A stretch of 64,000 nucleotides of DNA from Limonium bicolor. Its lineage: Eukaryota > Streptophyta > Magnoliopsida > Caryophyllales > Plumbaginaceae. Shown in pieces: positions 11,486 through 22,304 of this stretch. Positions within the stretch are counted from its first letter, which is position 1. Each line of letters opens with the position of its first letter. Location: assembly GCA_023374045.1 (NCBI GenBank), contig CM041782.1, positions 254,781,810 through 254,845,809 on the forward strand, in the 5' to 3' direction. A program made the position numbers and the translations under genes. The notes beneath the pieces are model-generated. The model had not been told where the DNA came from, ran no database searches, and worked only from the letters and a program-made list of their open reading frames with translations.

Positions 11486-13211
11486 TGCAAAGTGGATTTA
11501 TCGTGAGTGATTTAGAAGAGGTGTAGTTGTTAAAAGAAAGAAATTAATACTCAAAATATCCGTCGGGCTGCAAATTAAAACCCGGTCGTAGTAGTGTAGA
11601 AGACAGAAGCGGCCGGGGTCAAACCGTGGGACTTATAGCGAGCTAAAGTAGTTCCTAAGCTTGTCACAAAAGGGGGAAGTTAATTGACTTGTTTTTAGAG
11701 AATTAAAAGAGCAGATTAAATTACTGAGTGCAGATGAATTAAATGGAACTCCGGGTTCAGGTTTTATATAATCTGATTAATTATGCTATCTCTTCCGGTT
11801 TAATAAATTAGTTTGGCAAAATTCCTGTTATTATCCTAAGGACTAAGTCATAGACCCTTAAGAACTCGTTTACCAGAAAATGCTCGGTCTAATCAAGGTT
11901 CGAGCAAAACTATGTAAACGGACGTTAAATTCAAGGAATTATAATTGCATCTGTAAATACTAACTTATTAAATCATAATAAGTTTTCTCCAGATTTACGG
12001 CTTAAATAACCTGTCTATTTATCACCTGGTCTGATCAAAATAGACTTAGGAAAGCATTTTAATAAATTCATGTAATTTATTAAAATGGTGAGAGAAATCC
12101 TTTAAGCGTAACAAACTGTATTTATTAAAACCGGTAAAATATTGATTACATAATTAAACAAACCATAATTAAAAACCTTGCCCGGAGCAAATCCTCCTTA
12201 GCCAGACATATTAACTGGTAATAAATCTGACAGAGGTTGGACGTAATAACAGCACGGAGACGTGATTAGTGAATGGAGAAATGGAGAGGTCGAAGAGTGA
12301 AACATGTACGTAGGTTTATTGTAAGTGAAGTGGGTGAATTTGAGAATTTAGAGAACTGGGGTATGAGATGTACGTGAGTGTTAATGGAAGAGAATGAATG
12401 AGGTGAGAATGAGTGATTTTCTGGTTTTCTCCGTGCACTCGTATAAGGCTGTAGGGAATGGGTATTTATAGAAGAAATGAGGAAGTAGTCTTCCGTAGAT
12501 ATTTGCAGTTGATTGCCCACTTGAGTGCTTCGTTGATTGAAGCATTGATTGCTTCATTCATTTATTGCAGGGGACAGTGGCGAAATGCGGGAGCGATTTA
12601 AGGTAGGCAGTGGTCGGAGTAGATAGATAAGGTGAAGAACGACTGCGCGAAGAAGAAAACTAGTCCGGCGTCTATTTTAGTCTTGACCGCGTCGAAGACC
12701 GCCTGGCGGTTTGGTGTGTGGTGTCCGCCTGATAAGTGCGGTAGTGGTAGTGTTGTCCGCGTGGTAACGGGGCGGACAAGAGTGAGGAGACCGCTAGGCG
12801 GTTGTGCGAGAGTGGTCCGCCTCGTGGGTGAAGTCCGCCAGGCGGTTGCACCAGTCTTGTCCGCCACTTATCAGGCGGTTGCCTGTGAGACGTCCGCCAG
12901 GCGGTTGCATCTGAGACGTCCGCCTCCTCTTGGGCGGTTGCAGCTTGACCGTGGCCTATTTTCTTCAAACTTTGACCGGCTCTAGATTCTTCGTTTGGAC
13001 TCTGTTTCCTGAGCCGTTTGCGTCCACGCGTTCGTCTCTTCGTCTATTTTACTCCCGGCTTGGTTTTCCTCATGTTAAACCAATAATTTTGTGAGAAAAC
13101 AATAAAACATAAACTAGAGGAAAACTAACCGAAGTGGAGAAATGAGCAAGAAAAGTGCTAATATTAAACATGAAATACACCTATAAAACATGCTCATTTT
13201 GACACTTATCA
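11486..13211 (-). mobile_element. 3' LTR of element A
   Basis: Its sense strand starts TGATAAGTGTC at 13211 and ends TTTGCA at 11486. It nearly matches 20460-22185, with the same length despite small compensating indels. It holds the GGCGG palindrome cluster at 12662-12945; open frames of about 90-117 aa there are a by-product of that repeat. Confidence 0.95.
12662..12945. repeat. CCGCC-GGCGG palindrome cluster in LTR A (3' copy)
   Basis: At least six occurrences of GTCCGCC or ACCGCC paired with GGCGGTTG, including the 11-base palindrome CCGCCAGGCGG and its T-centred variant. The stretch is GC-rich against an AT-rich LTR. The 5' LTR carries it at 21635-21914. Confidence 0.9.
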
Positions 13212-13226
13212 CACCCCCACACTTAT
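13212..13226 (-). promoter_or_regulatory. Polypurine tract of element A
   Basis: The minus strand reads GATAAGTGTGGGGGTG next to the LTR start TGATAAGTGTC, preceded by the signature CTTGAGGACAAGCAAAAA. Confidence 0.85.
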
Positions 13227-14256
13227 CTTTTTGCTTGTCCTCAAGTAAAACCATGTACCTAAGCAAGTAGGAAATGCTCAATACTAACAAATATTATTAT
13301 GAAGGGTAGGATAAAAAAGTCAATAGTTTATGATCTCTAAAACTTATTGAGGAGTGTGAAAAATTATCTGCTGGTGGCATAGGTGTGCTCAAGGTGAAAA
13401 CAAAATAGAATTTCGGGGTATGATCTAAGGTACTTCAATGTTTCTTTTGTTTTGGTGATCCGAGAACTTTTACCATGGCCAACTTTTCTCAAGAATGGGC
13501 ATTGAGGAGAAAATAAAAGGAAGAAAAGATTTATGCATTTGCTTCACTTTTGCATGAGGGATGAGAAAATGTAGGCATAATGCCTTTGTATTAAGAACAC
13601 TCAACTCTCTTTTGTTGGTTACCAATGGTGTCTCGAAAGTCCCTTATTATTTTTTATACTTCTTTTTTTTTAAAACAGAGAAATACCCCTTAGCAATCCC
13701 TAAGAGAGAAGACAGAAAGAAACCCTGAGCAATAAAATCCAACCAATTTGCAGATTATTTGGTCACACCGCATATAATGCTCCTCAAAAGTAATCAAATG
13801 TAAATTTTGAAAAATTTTGTACCCTTTATCCTACAATTCATAATAGTATTAGTTTTTAAAGAGAACAACCTACATTAGCAAGGTACATAATTCAATTAGA
13901 ACAAATGCGAGGTAAGCAGAAAAAGCAGAGAGACTTAACAAATTTAAGCATTTAGATGACCTGAAAAGGCTCTTCCCCCACACTTAGCTTAAGCAATGCC
14001 CTCATTGCGTAGATGAAATAAAATTAATAGGGCAAGCAAAGTAAAGGAAAGAGTGTACTCCCCAGATTTCGTAGAGTGTGTAGAGCTCCCCCACACTTGA
14101 GTGTGCTGTGGAATGTCATAATTTTAACCTGTAAAGAATTTCTACACAGCGAGAAGAACTCAAGTGAAGCCTGCATTTTATTATAGCAAATAAAAGGGAA
14201 ATATAGTACAAAAAGGAAAAACATATTAAATTAAAGGAAAGTTAAAGATAGATAGT
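13227..14256 (-). other. Non-coding 3' region of element A with two extra PPT-like motifs
   Basis: No credible gene lies between pol and the 3' LTR. PPT-like motifs recur at 13973-13986 (minus strand TAAGTGTGGGGGAAG) and 14086-14100 (TCAAGTGTGGGGGAG). The first is preceded by a GAGGGCATTGCTTAAG block also found in element B. The 1 kb is otherwise AT-rich. Confidence 0.65.
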
Positions 14257-14304
14257 GGGTTGCCTCCCACCGAGCTGCCCGGGTTTAACGTCTCTAGCTA
14301 GACG
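14257..14304 (-). other. Conserved post-pol block of Athila-like elements
   Basis: The minus strand contains TTAAACCCGGGCAGCTCGG and GGGAGGCAACCC. The same block is in element B at 7475-7512, despite heavy decay of the flanking pol, suggesting a cis role or recent common origin. Confidence 0.6.
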
Positions 14305-14339
14305 TATTTGACCAAGTTTTAGTTTGGAGAAGATTCTGA

Positions 14340-15520
14340 GGGCGAATTGTCCTGCTGTTCTTGGACAAAATAAGTTGCAGATAGGTTAGTTGAAATATTG
14401 GAATGAGAATTATACCTTTTAAGACGTGCCCCGTTGACCTTGAAAGTTTCGCCTTGTTTGTTCTGGAGTTCAAAGGCACCGTACGGGGTCACATAACAAT
14501 TTGAAAAGGGCCGGCCCAATGTGACTTGAGCTTCCCTGGGAAAATCCTTAATCTCGAGTTATATAAGAGAACCCAATCACCAACTTCGAATTCCTTCTTG
14601 AGGATCATCCTGTCGTGGAACTTTTTGGTGCGCTCTTTATAGATCTTTGCATTCTGATAAGCCTGATCTCGCAGCTCTTCTAATTCGGTAAGTTGGAATT
14701 TTCTTCTCTCTCCTGCAGAAACCATGTCAAAGTTTAGGGCTTTGATTGCCCAATATGCTTTATGCTCCATCTCTACAGGAAGGTGGCATGCTTTTCCATA
14801 GACCAGCTTAAAAGGAGACATCCCGATGGGAGTCTTGAATGCAGTGCGGTAAGCCCAAAGCGCATCATCCAGTTTAAGTGCCCAATCCTTCCGTGATGAG
14901 TTAACCGTCTTCTGAAGGATCCATTTTAACTCTCGGTTGGAAACTTCTGCTTGACCGTTTGTCTGGGGGTGATAAGGTAAAGCTACCTTGTGACGTACCC
15001 CGTATTTGACCATAAGTGCTTCGAATAAACGGTTGCAGAAGTGTGTTCCTCCATCACTAATAATAATTCTGGGCACGCCGAAACGGGTAAAAATGTGCTT
15101 CTTGAGGAATCTTGTTACTGTCTTTGCATCGGCATGATGACACGGTACAGCTTCCACCCACTTTGACACATAATCAACTGCCACCAGAACATATTCGTGG
15201 CCCTGCGAGGAAGGGAACGGTCCCATGAAATCGATGCCCCAACAATCAAAGAGCTCTACTTCTAGTATCCCTTGTTGCGGCATCTCATGTCTCCTGGATG
15301 TGTTACCCATTTTCTGACAATTATCACATTGTCTGCAGAATTGGTACACATCTTTATGAAGGGTTGGCCAATAAAAACCTGAGGCCAGGATCTTAGCAGC
15401 GGTCCTCGTGGGTCCATGGTGACCTCCGGCTTCCCGAGAATGACAAAAGTGAATGACGCTCGAAACCTCTTCTTCCGGGAGACATCGTCGAATTAACCCA
15501 TCAGCACTAACTCGGAACAA
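14340..15520 (-). pseudogene. pol: Element A integrase
   Basis: The main frame (15520-14489, 343 codons) holds an intact-looking integrase: an HHCC zinc finger (histidines near residues 24-35, [10 protein letters not shown] at 61-70), then the catalytic triad D97 (WGIDF), D156 (IISDGG) and E192 (QAEVSN), giving the D,D35E spacing of retroviral-type integrases. The tail has the [12 protein letters not shown] block and SHWAGPF. A frameshift at about 14490-14510 moves the last block ([26 protein letters not shown]) to another frame, so the C-terminus is split. The enzyme would insert the cDNA into host DNA. There is no chromodomain, as expected for Athila. The 343-codon frame begins at an in-frame Met within pol, not at a true start. 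Confidence 0.9.
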
Positions 15521-15551
15521 GTACGGGTCCTCCCAGAAATAATGCCTCGAG

Positions 15552-16118
15552 TCAGAAAGAATTTCTTCTTCTGGGAGTAGGAAAATCGTAGGGTACTGTT
15601 CCTGAGACTAAATAATTGGCCAGGTCTGCGTACCATGGCTCCTGTACTTTGGTGATGGAGAAGACAGTCTCGTCGGGGAAGAATTCGTTGATGGGCACAC
15701 TATCCGTAGGAGTCACCAACCTAGAGAGATGGTCGGCGACGACATTCAGTTTCCCGCTCTTATCTTTGACTTCGATGTCAAACTCTTGAAGTAGAAGAAT
15801 CCAGCGCAATAAGGCGAGGCTTGGCTTCTTGTTTCGTGAATAAGTATTTGAGAGCGGAGTGGTCTGTATGCACGATGACCTTGCTTCCCCATAAGTAAGA
15901 TCTGAACTTATCGAGGGAGAAAACTATAGCCAAAAGTTCTTTTTCGGTGGTCGTATAGTTTTTTGCGCATCGTTCAGTGTTCTGCTAGCATAGGCGATCA
16001 CTCTCAAGATTTTCTCTTCTTTTGGCAAAGAGCTGCTCCCGGCATAGTCACTTGCGTCACACATGATCTCAAAAGGAAGAGACCAATCAGGTGGTATGAC
16101 CACAGGTGCTGTCACCAA
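15552..16118 (-). pseudogene. pol: Element A RNase H domain
   Basis: Three minus-strand pieces in changing frames cover RNase H: PFEIMCDASDYA (first catalytic Asp) and [13 protein letters not shown] at 16118-15924, then [20 protein letters not shown] at about 15870-15810, then [20 protein letters not shown] and VVADHLSRL at 15809-15552. The domain degrades the RNA template during reverse transcription. Frameshifts lie near 15924 and 15810. The final ADHLSR motif with its catalytic Asp is present. It continues RT on one side and integrase on the other. Confidence 0.85.
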
Positions 16119-17181
16119 TTTGTGTTATTGTTTGGAATGCAGCTGAACATTTCTCATCAAAATGAAACGGGGCATCTTTCTGTAGCAGGTCGGTCAAAGG
16201 TTTGCTGATTTTGGAGAAGTCCTGAATAAACCGCCGATAAAATCCTGCATGCCCTAGAAATGCTCGTATATCTCGAACTGTAGTTGGTGCTGGTAACTTC
16301 TCAATAACCTCTACCTTGGCTTTATCCACTCTATCCCTTTTGCTGATATTTTATGTCCAAGGACGATCCCGTCCTTGACCATAAAATGACACTTCTCCCA
16401 GTTTAAGACGAGATTCGTATCCTCACACCGTCTCAGGATCAAATCTAGTTGTGCCAAGCATTTGTCGAAACTAGAGCCATAGACTGAGAAATCGTCCATG
16501 AAGACTTCTATGCTCTGCTCGATGAAGTCAGCAAATATTGCTTGCATACATCTCTGGAAGGTAGCAGGGGCGTTGCATAGACCGAAAGGCATTCGTCGGT
16601 ATGCAAAGGTACCATAAGGACAAGTGAAGGTTGTCTTGTCCTGGTCCTCAGGTGCGATTGGTATTTGAAAATAACCCGAGAACCCATCTAGAAAACAGTA
16701 GTACTCTTGCCCTGCTAGTCGTTCCAACATCTGGTCGATGAAGGGAGAGGAAAGTGATCCTTCCTGGTGGCCAAGTTCAAACGCCGATAATCAATGCACA
16801 TGCGCCATCCTGTGATCTTTCTTTGAGGGATAGTCTCTCCCTTTTCATTAATAACAGCTTCGATGCCCCCCTTCTTAGGGACAACTTGAACAGGACTGAC
16901 CCATGGACTGTCAGAAATTGGATAGATGATGTCTGCGTCAAGGAGTTTCAGAACCTCCTTTCGAACTACCTCCTTGAGGTTAGGGTTTAGCCGGCGTTGA
17001 GGTTGTCGGATAGGTTTGAAGTTTCCTCCATGTAAATATGGTGTGTGCAATAGGAGGGATCAATTCCTTTGATATCAGCGATAGTCCACCCGATTGCTGT
17101 CTTGTGCTTCTTCAATACCTCAAGTAGCTTCGTTTCCTCTCCGGAATTCAGAGAAGAGGAAATAATGACAGGCAAGGTCAT
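16087..17181 (-). pseudogene. pol: Element A reverse transcriptase
   Basis: Frames in order on the minus strand: 17181-16987 (SGEETKLLEVLKKHKTAIGW), 17050-16715 (DADIIYPISDSPWVSPVQVV, GWRMCIDYRRLN), 16730-16311 (QEYYCFLDGFSGYFQIPIAP, RRMPFGLCNAPATFQRCM, VFMDDFSVYG, KCHFMVKDGIVLGH), and 16329-16087 (RDIRAFLGHAGFYRRFI). The catalytic DD is at residues 79-80 of the third frame. FMDDFSVYG is typical of Athila, not of chromoviruses (DDILVYS in element G). At least three one-base frameshifts (near 17040, 16730 and 16320) break the polyprotein, so no active enzyme can be made from this sequence as read. Confidence 0.9.
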
Positions 17182-17233
17182 TTTCAGCTAGGAAAGCATA
17201 CTTGAGGTTAGAGGGTATTTTTTTAAGCTCGAG

Positions 17234-18114
17234 TCAGGTGGTTGTTCTACTGATGGAATTGATTTTTGAGGTTTTCTGTCGAGTTCTTCGATTGGTGGCC
17301 GGAACGATTGATAACCAGCCCTTCCTTTCTACGTACGCCAGCATGGCGTTAACTTCTGGATCCTCCATCTTTTCTTCTAGAGAAGTAAGTAATACTTGCT
17401 CTAGGGGTTCAGTTTCAGCTTCCTGGATGGAAGATGGAAAATACGTGTCCTCCTCTGTAGCAAAATCGCCTTCCTCCTCCTCGTCATCTGTGAATCCCAC
17501 CGTCTTAGCATGAGGAGAAAAGTTTGAGCTTTTCTTCATCATTTTCTGCATGTCGAATTCAATCGTCTCATCTTCGTACCGAAGAGTGATTTTCCCGTCG
17601 TGGACGTCAATGATAGCTTTGGCGGTACTTAGAAACGGTCGACCTAGAATCAGGGGAACCTCGACATCGTCATCCATTTCTAGAATGACGAAATCAGCTG
17701 GAAAGATGAAGCGAGACACTCCAACTACCAAATCTCGGACTATGCCCATGGGCTTGATCTCTGATCTGTCTGCTAGTTGGAGTTTAAAAGGAACCGGTTG
17801 CATTTCTCCTCCTTTAACTTTCAGAAGGTGGCGTATGGCATGATATTAATGCTGGCTCCTAGGTCGCATAGACCACTTCCACAATCCACCCCACCTATAA
17901 AGCACGGGATCACGGGATTTCCCGGATCTGTTTGTTTAGGAGGGAGTGCTCGAAGAAGGGCTGCAGAACACTCCTCTGTCAGGTGCACTGTCTCTTTTCC
18001 AGGTTTCTTTTTCTTCTTCGTCAAGAGATCCTTGAGGAATTTTGCATAATTAGGCATCTCTTGCAAAGCATCGATCAGAGGTATGTCGAGGGTCAGCTTC
18101 TTGAAAATGCTCAA
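17234..18114 (-). pseudogene. pol: Element A aspartic protease region
   Basis: The frame 18114-17821 ends in GLCDLGASINIMPYATF; the catalytic Asp is residue 84, in DLGAS, the Athila form of the DTG/DSG triad. The next frame, 17803-17234, continues with MQPVPFKLQLADRSEIKPMG, VVGVSRFIFPADFVILEMD and VPLILGRPFLSTAKAIID, which is the rest of the retropepsin fold. The break near 17810-17820 is a frameshift or short deletion. The enzyme would cleave the gag-pol polyprotein. An acidic linker follows before RT. Confidence 0.9.
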
Positions 18115-19982
18115 GAACTTGGAGAATGCTCATCAAGATGTTTCTTTTTCATTCTGTTTGGGAACGGGAGTTCACTGTTTTTATGAGTGGAGGTTGGGAT
18201 GTCGATGGTAATTCGAGATGGAGGTGGAGTAACAGGAGTAGGAATTTGAATTTCTGAGGGAGGTAAAGTTGGTTTGGTGGTTTCATCAACATTGATATAG
18301 GAATCTTCAAGATTTTCTTTTTCTTTTCCTTTGCTGGTGGCAAGTTCCCTTCCACTCCTTAAAGAGACTGCACACAAGTTTGTTGTTTGTGATGTGCCAT
18401 CGTCTATAAGGACTGAATTTGCTTGTTCCTTCGGATTGGGATTTGTTTGTGAAGGGAATTGACCAGGTGGTCTTTGTTGAGTGAGTAGCTGTTGGATTTG
18501 AGATTGCAAGGCTTTTTGGTCTTTGCGCAGAGCTGCGACCTCTTCTTGCGTATCTCGTGATTTACCCATCATCGCCTTAAACATCTCCTGCATCTGAGAC
18601 ATATCAGACTCAGGATTCGAAGGAGGTGGAGCTGATCGGCTCGATGAAGCTTCGTTGCCATAAGGCTGTTGTTGATATTGCCTTGGGCCTCCTTGGAAAT
18701 TGGACTGAGGTCTGTAATTTTGGGATGTTTGTAGGGTATGTGGGTTTTGGATATTTCCGGTGTTTGAGTAGCTAAGGTTGGATTGCATGTTACGTTGCCA
18801 TGGTTGTCGTATCCTGAATTGTTGGTGATGTAGTTTGCTTCCTCCGCTGCTTTCATTTCTTGTAGTTGGGGGCATTGTTCATAGTCATGAGGCCCGCAAC
18901 ATTGCGTACAAGAAATTGTTGGTGACGTTTGTGATTGAGGAGCATAGCCTGGAGGGGTAGTAGGTGGTCGGGAAATCATCGACTTAGCTTGCTGAGGGAA
19001 GGAATTCATAGCCATCTGTTCGACCACTTTCTGTAGAGTGCTCACTTTTGTTGCTTGCTGAGCGTTGCTTTCCATGAGTTGCTCATGGCTTCTCATGAGC
19101 TGGTCGAATTTGTTATCACTCTCCCCAACATGATATAATCCTGGAGTACCGCTCCTTGATCCACCGGAGGCCCAGTCTCTAATTTCCTCACAGAGAGACT
19201 CCATGCTGTTCAGAAATTGTGCTCCCGGCTTTTTCAGAACGTCAGCCCCTAACGAAGATAACACCATTGTTCTGCACGGACCGATCAAGCCCTTGTAGAA
19301 CAATTGTGATAATTGTTCCTTCGTCAGACCGTGGTGAGGACAAGTGAGTAGTAGACCTTTGAAACGGTCCCAAGTTTCACAAATATTCTCCGACCCTGGT
19401 TGCTTAAAATTATAAATTTCAGCAATCATCTCCAAAGTTCGGCTCGGAGGTAGGAATTTGTCATAGAACTTGGTGGCCATGTCGTCCCAGGTAACAATGG
19501 TACCGGTGTTAAGCTATGATACCACTTGCTCGCGTTTCCCGTCAGGCTGTGTGGGAATAATGACAATCTTGCATATTGAAGTACTGCGTCGGTTGCAGTA
19601 AGGCTATTGGCATGTTGTAAGAATTTTGTAACATGTAACAGGGCTTCGTCTGGACTGGTGCCATCAAACATGCCCAACTCCTTCACACATCGAATCTGAT
19701 GATATGGCTTCAGCTTTTGCCACTCTCGTATTCGGATGGGCTGAGGTGAGGAAGGACGATAGCAGGCTGTTGTCCTTGGTTAGACGGCCTGTTGATATTT
19801 CGAACCGTTGCTGGTGTAGCTGCCATGTTAGCTTCCGGGTCAGAATCTATCACTGTGTTGGTAATGTTCTGTTGAGTTCGTCTCTGCCTGAGATTGCGCA
19901 GAAAGGTTCTCTCGATTTCTGGGATGTAACCAACCGTGTGATTAATATTCTCTGGGAGGCTCTGTGACCTGGTGAAAGGCAT
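18111..19982 (-). pseudogene. gag: Element A gag
   Basis: The first frame begins at a Met at 19982, near the leader, with PFTRSQSLPENINHT. It continues in other frames: 19686-19426 has the capsid-like retrotransposon gag core (LTGNASKWYHSL), and 19480-18569 has FYDKFLPPSRTLEMIAEIYN, ETWDRFKGLLLTCPHHG and the Cys-rich CTQCCGPHDYEQC (CX2CX3HX4C, as in Athila). A last frame, 18875-18111, is rich in Q, P and S. Gag would form the particle that packages the RNA. At least three frame changes (near 19700, 19450 and 18850) disrupt it. The Q/S-rich tail leads directly into protease. Confidence 0.9.
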
Positions 19983-20438
19983 ACACCACTCAAAACAGAG
20001 AAAAGAACTGGTTATACGTTAGAATAATAAAAGTGTTAGGAATTAGTAGACAGAAATTTAAAGTTAGTAGTTAGTATACAAGGGAACGAAATGACAATGG
20101 AACGAAATGACAATGGAACGAAATGACAGAAATTTAAAGTTAGTAGTTAGAGACAATGGAACGAAATAACAAGGGAACGAAATAACAAGGGAACGAAATG
20201 ACAGAAATAAATAACAATAATATTAACAAATGTCAGAAGTCCGATGTCCAAAATTAGATGTCCAAGTCAGATCAGAAGTCCGAAGTCCGATGTCCAAATC
20301 AGATGTCCGAGGTTATATGTCCGAAATTGGATTAACAGTTTTTTTTTTAATTTTTTATTTAATTATTTTAGTAGATTAACAGATTATTGTAATTAAACAG
20401 GTGAATTAACCGGGGCTTAGGGACTAGATTAAATCAAG
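19983..20438 (-). other. 5' leader of element A with two tandem-repeat patches
   Basis: Between primer site and gag. Positions 20087-20205 repeat GGAACGAAATGACA-like units (about eight, some with interposed aaatttaaagttagtagtta). Positions 20226-20330 repeat AGTCCGATGTCCAA-like units. There is no gene. This region would normally hold the RNA packaging signal. Confidence 0.8.
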
Positions 20439-20456
20439 TCCCCGGCAACGGCGCCA
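20439..20456 (-). promoter_or_regulatory. Primer-binding site of element A, tRNA-Asp
   Basis: The minus strand reads TGGCGCCGTTGCCGGGGA, 18 of 18 complementary to the 3' end of plant tRNA-Asp (GTC) including CCA. It lies three bases inside the 5' LTR. Confidence 0.95.
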
Positions 20457-20459
20457 TTT

Positions 20460-22185
20460 TGCAGAATGGATTTATCGTGAGTGATTTAGAAGAGGTGTAG
20501 TTGTTAAAAGAAAGAAATTAATACTCAAAATATCCGTCGGGCTGCAAATTAAAACCCGGTCGTAGTAGTGTAGAAGACAGAAGCGGCCGGGGTCAAACCG
20601 TGGGACTTATAGCGAGCTAAAGTAGTTCCTAAGCTTGTCACAAAAGGGGGGAAGTTAATTGACTTGTTTTTAGAGAATTAAAAGAGCAGATTAAATTACT
20701 GAGTGCAGATGAATTAAATGGAACTCCGGGTTCAGGTTTTATATAATCTGATTAATTATGCTATCTCTTCCGGTTTAATAAATTAGTTTGGCAAAATTCC
20801 TGTTTTATCCTAAGGACTAAGTCATAGACCCTTAAGAACTCGTTTACCAGAAAATGCTCGGTCTAATCAAGGTTCGAGCAACTATGTAAACGGACGTTAA
20901 ATTCGAGGAATTATAATTGCATCTGTAAATACTAACTTATTAAATCATAATAAGTTTTCTCCAGATTTACGGCTTAAATAACCTGTCTATTTATCACCTG
21001 GTCTGATCAAAATAGACTTAGGAAAGCATTTTAATAAATTCATGTAATTTATTAAAATGGTGAGAGAAATCCTTTAAGCGTAACAAACTGTATTTATTAA
21101 AACCGGTAAAATATTGATTACATAATTAAACAAACCATAATTAAAAACCTTGCCCGGAGCAAATCCTCCTTAGCCAGACATATTAACTGGTAATAAATCT
21201 GACAGAGGTTGGACGTAATAACAGCACGGAGACGTGATTAGTGAATGGAGAAATGGAGAGGTCGAAGAGTGAAACATGTACGTAGGTTTATTGTAAGTGA
21301 AGTGGGTGAATTTGAGAATTTAGAGAACTGGGGTATGAGATGTACGTGAGTGTTAATGGAAGAGAATGAATGAGGTGAGAATGAGTGATTTTCTGGTTTT
21401 CTCCGTGCACTCGTATAAGGCTGTAGGGAATGGGTATTTATAGAAGAAATGAGAGTAGTCTTCCGTAGATATTTGCAGTTGATTGCCCACTTGAGTGCTT
21501 CGTTGATTGAAGCATTGATTGCTTCATTCATTTATTGCAGGGGACAGTGGCGAAATGCGGGAGCGATTTAAGGTAGGCAGTGGTCGGAGTAGATAGATAA
21601 GGTGAAGAAGACGACTGCGCGAAGAAGAAAACTAGTCCGGCGTCTATTTTAGTCTTGACCGCGTCGAAGACCGCCTGGCGGTTTGGTGTGTGGTGTCCGC
21701 CTGATAAGTTGCGGTAGTGGTAGTGTTGTCCGCGTGGTAACGGGGCGGACAAGAGTGAGGAGACCGCTAGGCGGTTGTGCGAGAGTGGTCCGCCTCGTGG
21801 GTGAAGTCCGCCAGGCGGTTGCACCAATCTTGTCCGCCACTTATCAGGCGGTTGCCTGTGAGACGTCCGCCAGGCGGTTGCATCTGAGACGTCCGCCTCC
21901 TCTTGGGCGGTTGCAGCTTGACCGTGGCCTATTTTCTTCAAACTTTGACCGGCTCTAGATTCTTCGTTTGGACTCTGTTTCCTGAGCCGTTCGCGTCCAC
22001 GCGTTCGTCTCTTCGTCTATTTTACTCCCGGCTTGGTTTTCCTCATGTTAAACCAATAATTTTGTGAGAAAAACAATAAAACATAAACTGGAGGAAAACT
22101 AACCGAAGTGAAGAAATGAGCAAGAAAAGTGCTAATATTAAACATGAAATACACCTATAAAACATGCTCATTTTGACACTTATCA
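20460..22185 (-). mobile_element. 5' LTR of element A
   Basis: 1726 bp; the sense strand runs from TGATAAGTGTC at 22185 to TTCTGCA at 20460, next to the Asp primer site. It differs from the 3' LTR by a few substitutions (such as AAAGTGG/GAATGG at the end) and several one-base indels. Confidence 0.95.
21635..21914. repeat. CCGCC-GGCGG palindrome cluster in LTR A (5' copy)
   Basis: Same array as 12662-12945, with one substitution (ACCAGTC/ACCAATC) and one-base length differences. Confidence 0.9.
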
Positions 22186-22190
22186 GCTAT
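22186..22190. repeat. Target-site duplication GCTAT, right of element A
   Basis: Matches 11481-11485. Confidence 0.9.
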
Positions 22191-22304
22191 GCCTCTTGTG
22201 AGACCTTTAAGGCCAAGCCGACTTTCCGACAACAATATAAGCTCCTACTAATGAATTGGAGCTGCCACTATGATCTACTCCTATTGGGCAGAAGTTTTCA
22301 ATAG
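22188..22304 (+). CDS. Unrecognised 38-codon open frame in segment X
   Basis: The frame reads YASCETFKAKPTFRQQYKLL then LMNWSCHYDLLLLGRSFQ and stops at 22304. It has no Met start and begins at the insertion point of A; upstream it is closed by TAA within the bases between B and A (11477-11479). It is too short to be convincing alone, but the residue mix is protein-like and differs from the surrounding LTR DNA. It could be an exon piece of a captured or interrupted gene, or chance. No family is recognised. Confidence 0.25.
   Translation, partial: YASCETFKAKPTFRQQYKLLLMNWSCHYDLLLLGRSFQ

Larger units (their letters stand above)
11486..22185 (-). mobile_element. Complete Athila-like LTR retrotransposon A
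   Basis: 10,700 bp on the minus strand, with two 1726-bp LTRs, an 18-base primer site complementary to the tRNA-Asp 3' end, gag, protease, RT, RNase H and integrase in Ty3/gypsy order, a PPT, and a perfect GCTAT duplication on both flanks. The RT motif FMDDFSVYG, the protease motif DLGASINIMP and the post-pol signature fit the Athila group. No env-like frame is seen. LTRs differ by roughly ten substitutions plus several one-base indels by eye, so the insertion is recent, yet gag-pol is broken in several places. It lies 9 bp downstream of B's LTR, in segment X. Confidence 0.95.

Noticed and set aside
12632..12985. Overlapping 89-117-codon frames in LTR A, repeated at 21528-21958
   Set aside because: They arise from stop-free GC-rich CCGCC/GGCGG repeats, lie in a non-coding LTR and appear on both strands.
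20439..20456. tRNA gene fragment (Asp), and likewise initiator-Met at 49476
   Set aside because: Only the last 12-18 bases match a tRNA and they sit at LTR edges, as expected for primer-binding sites.
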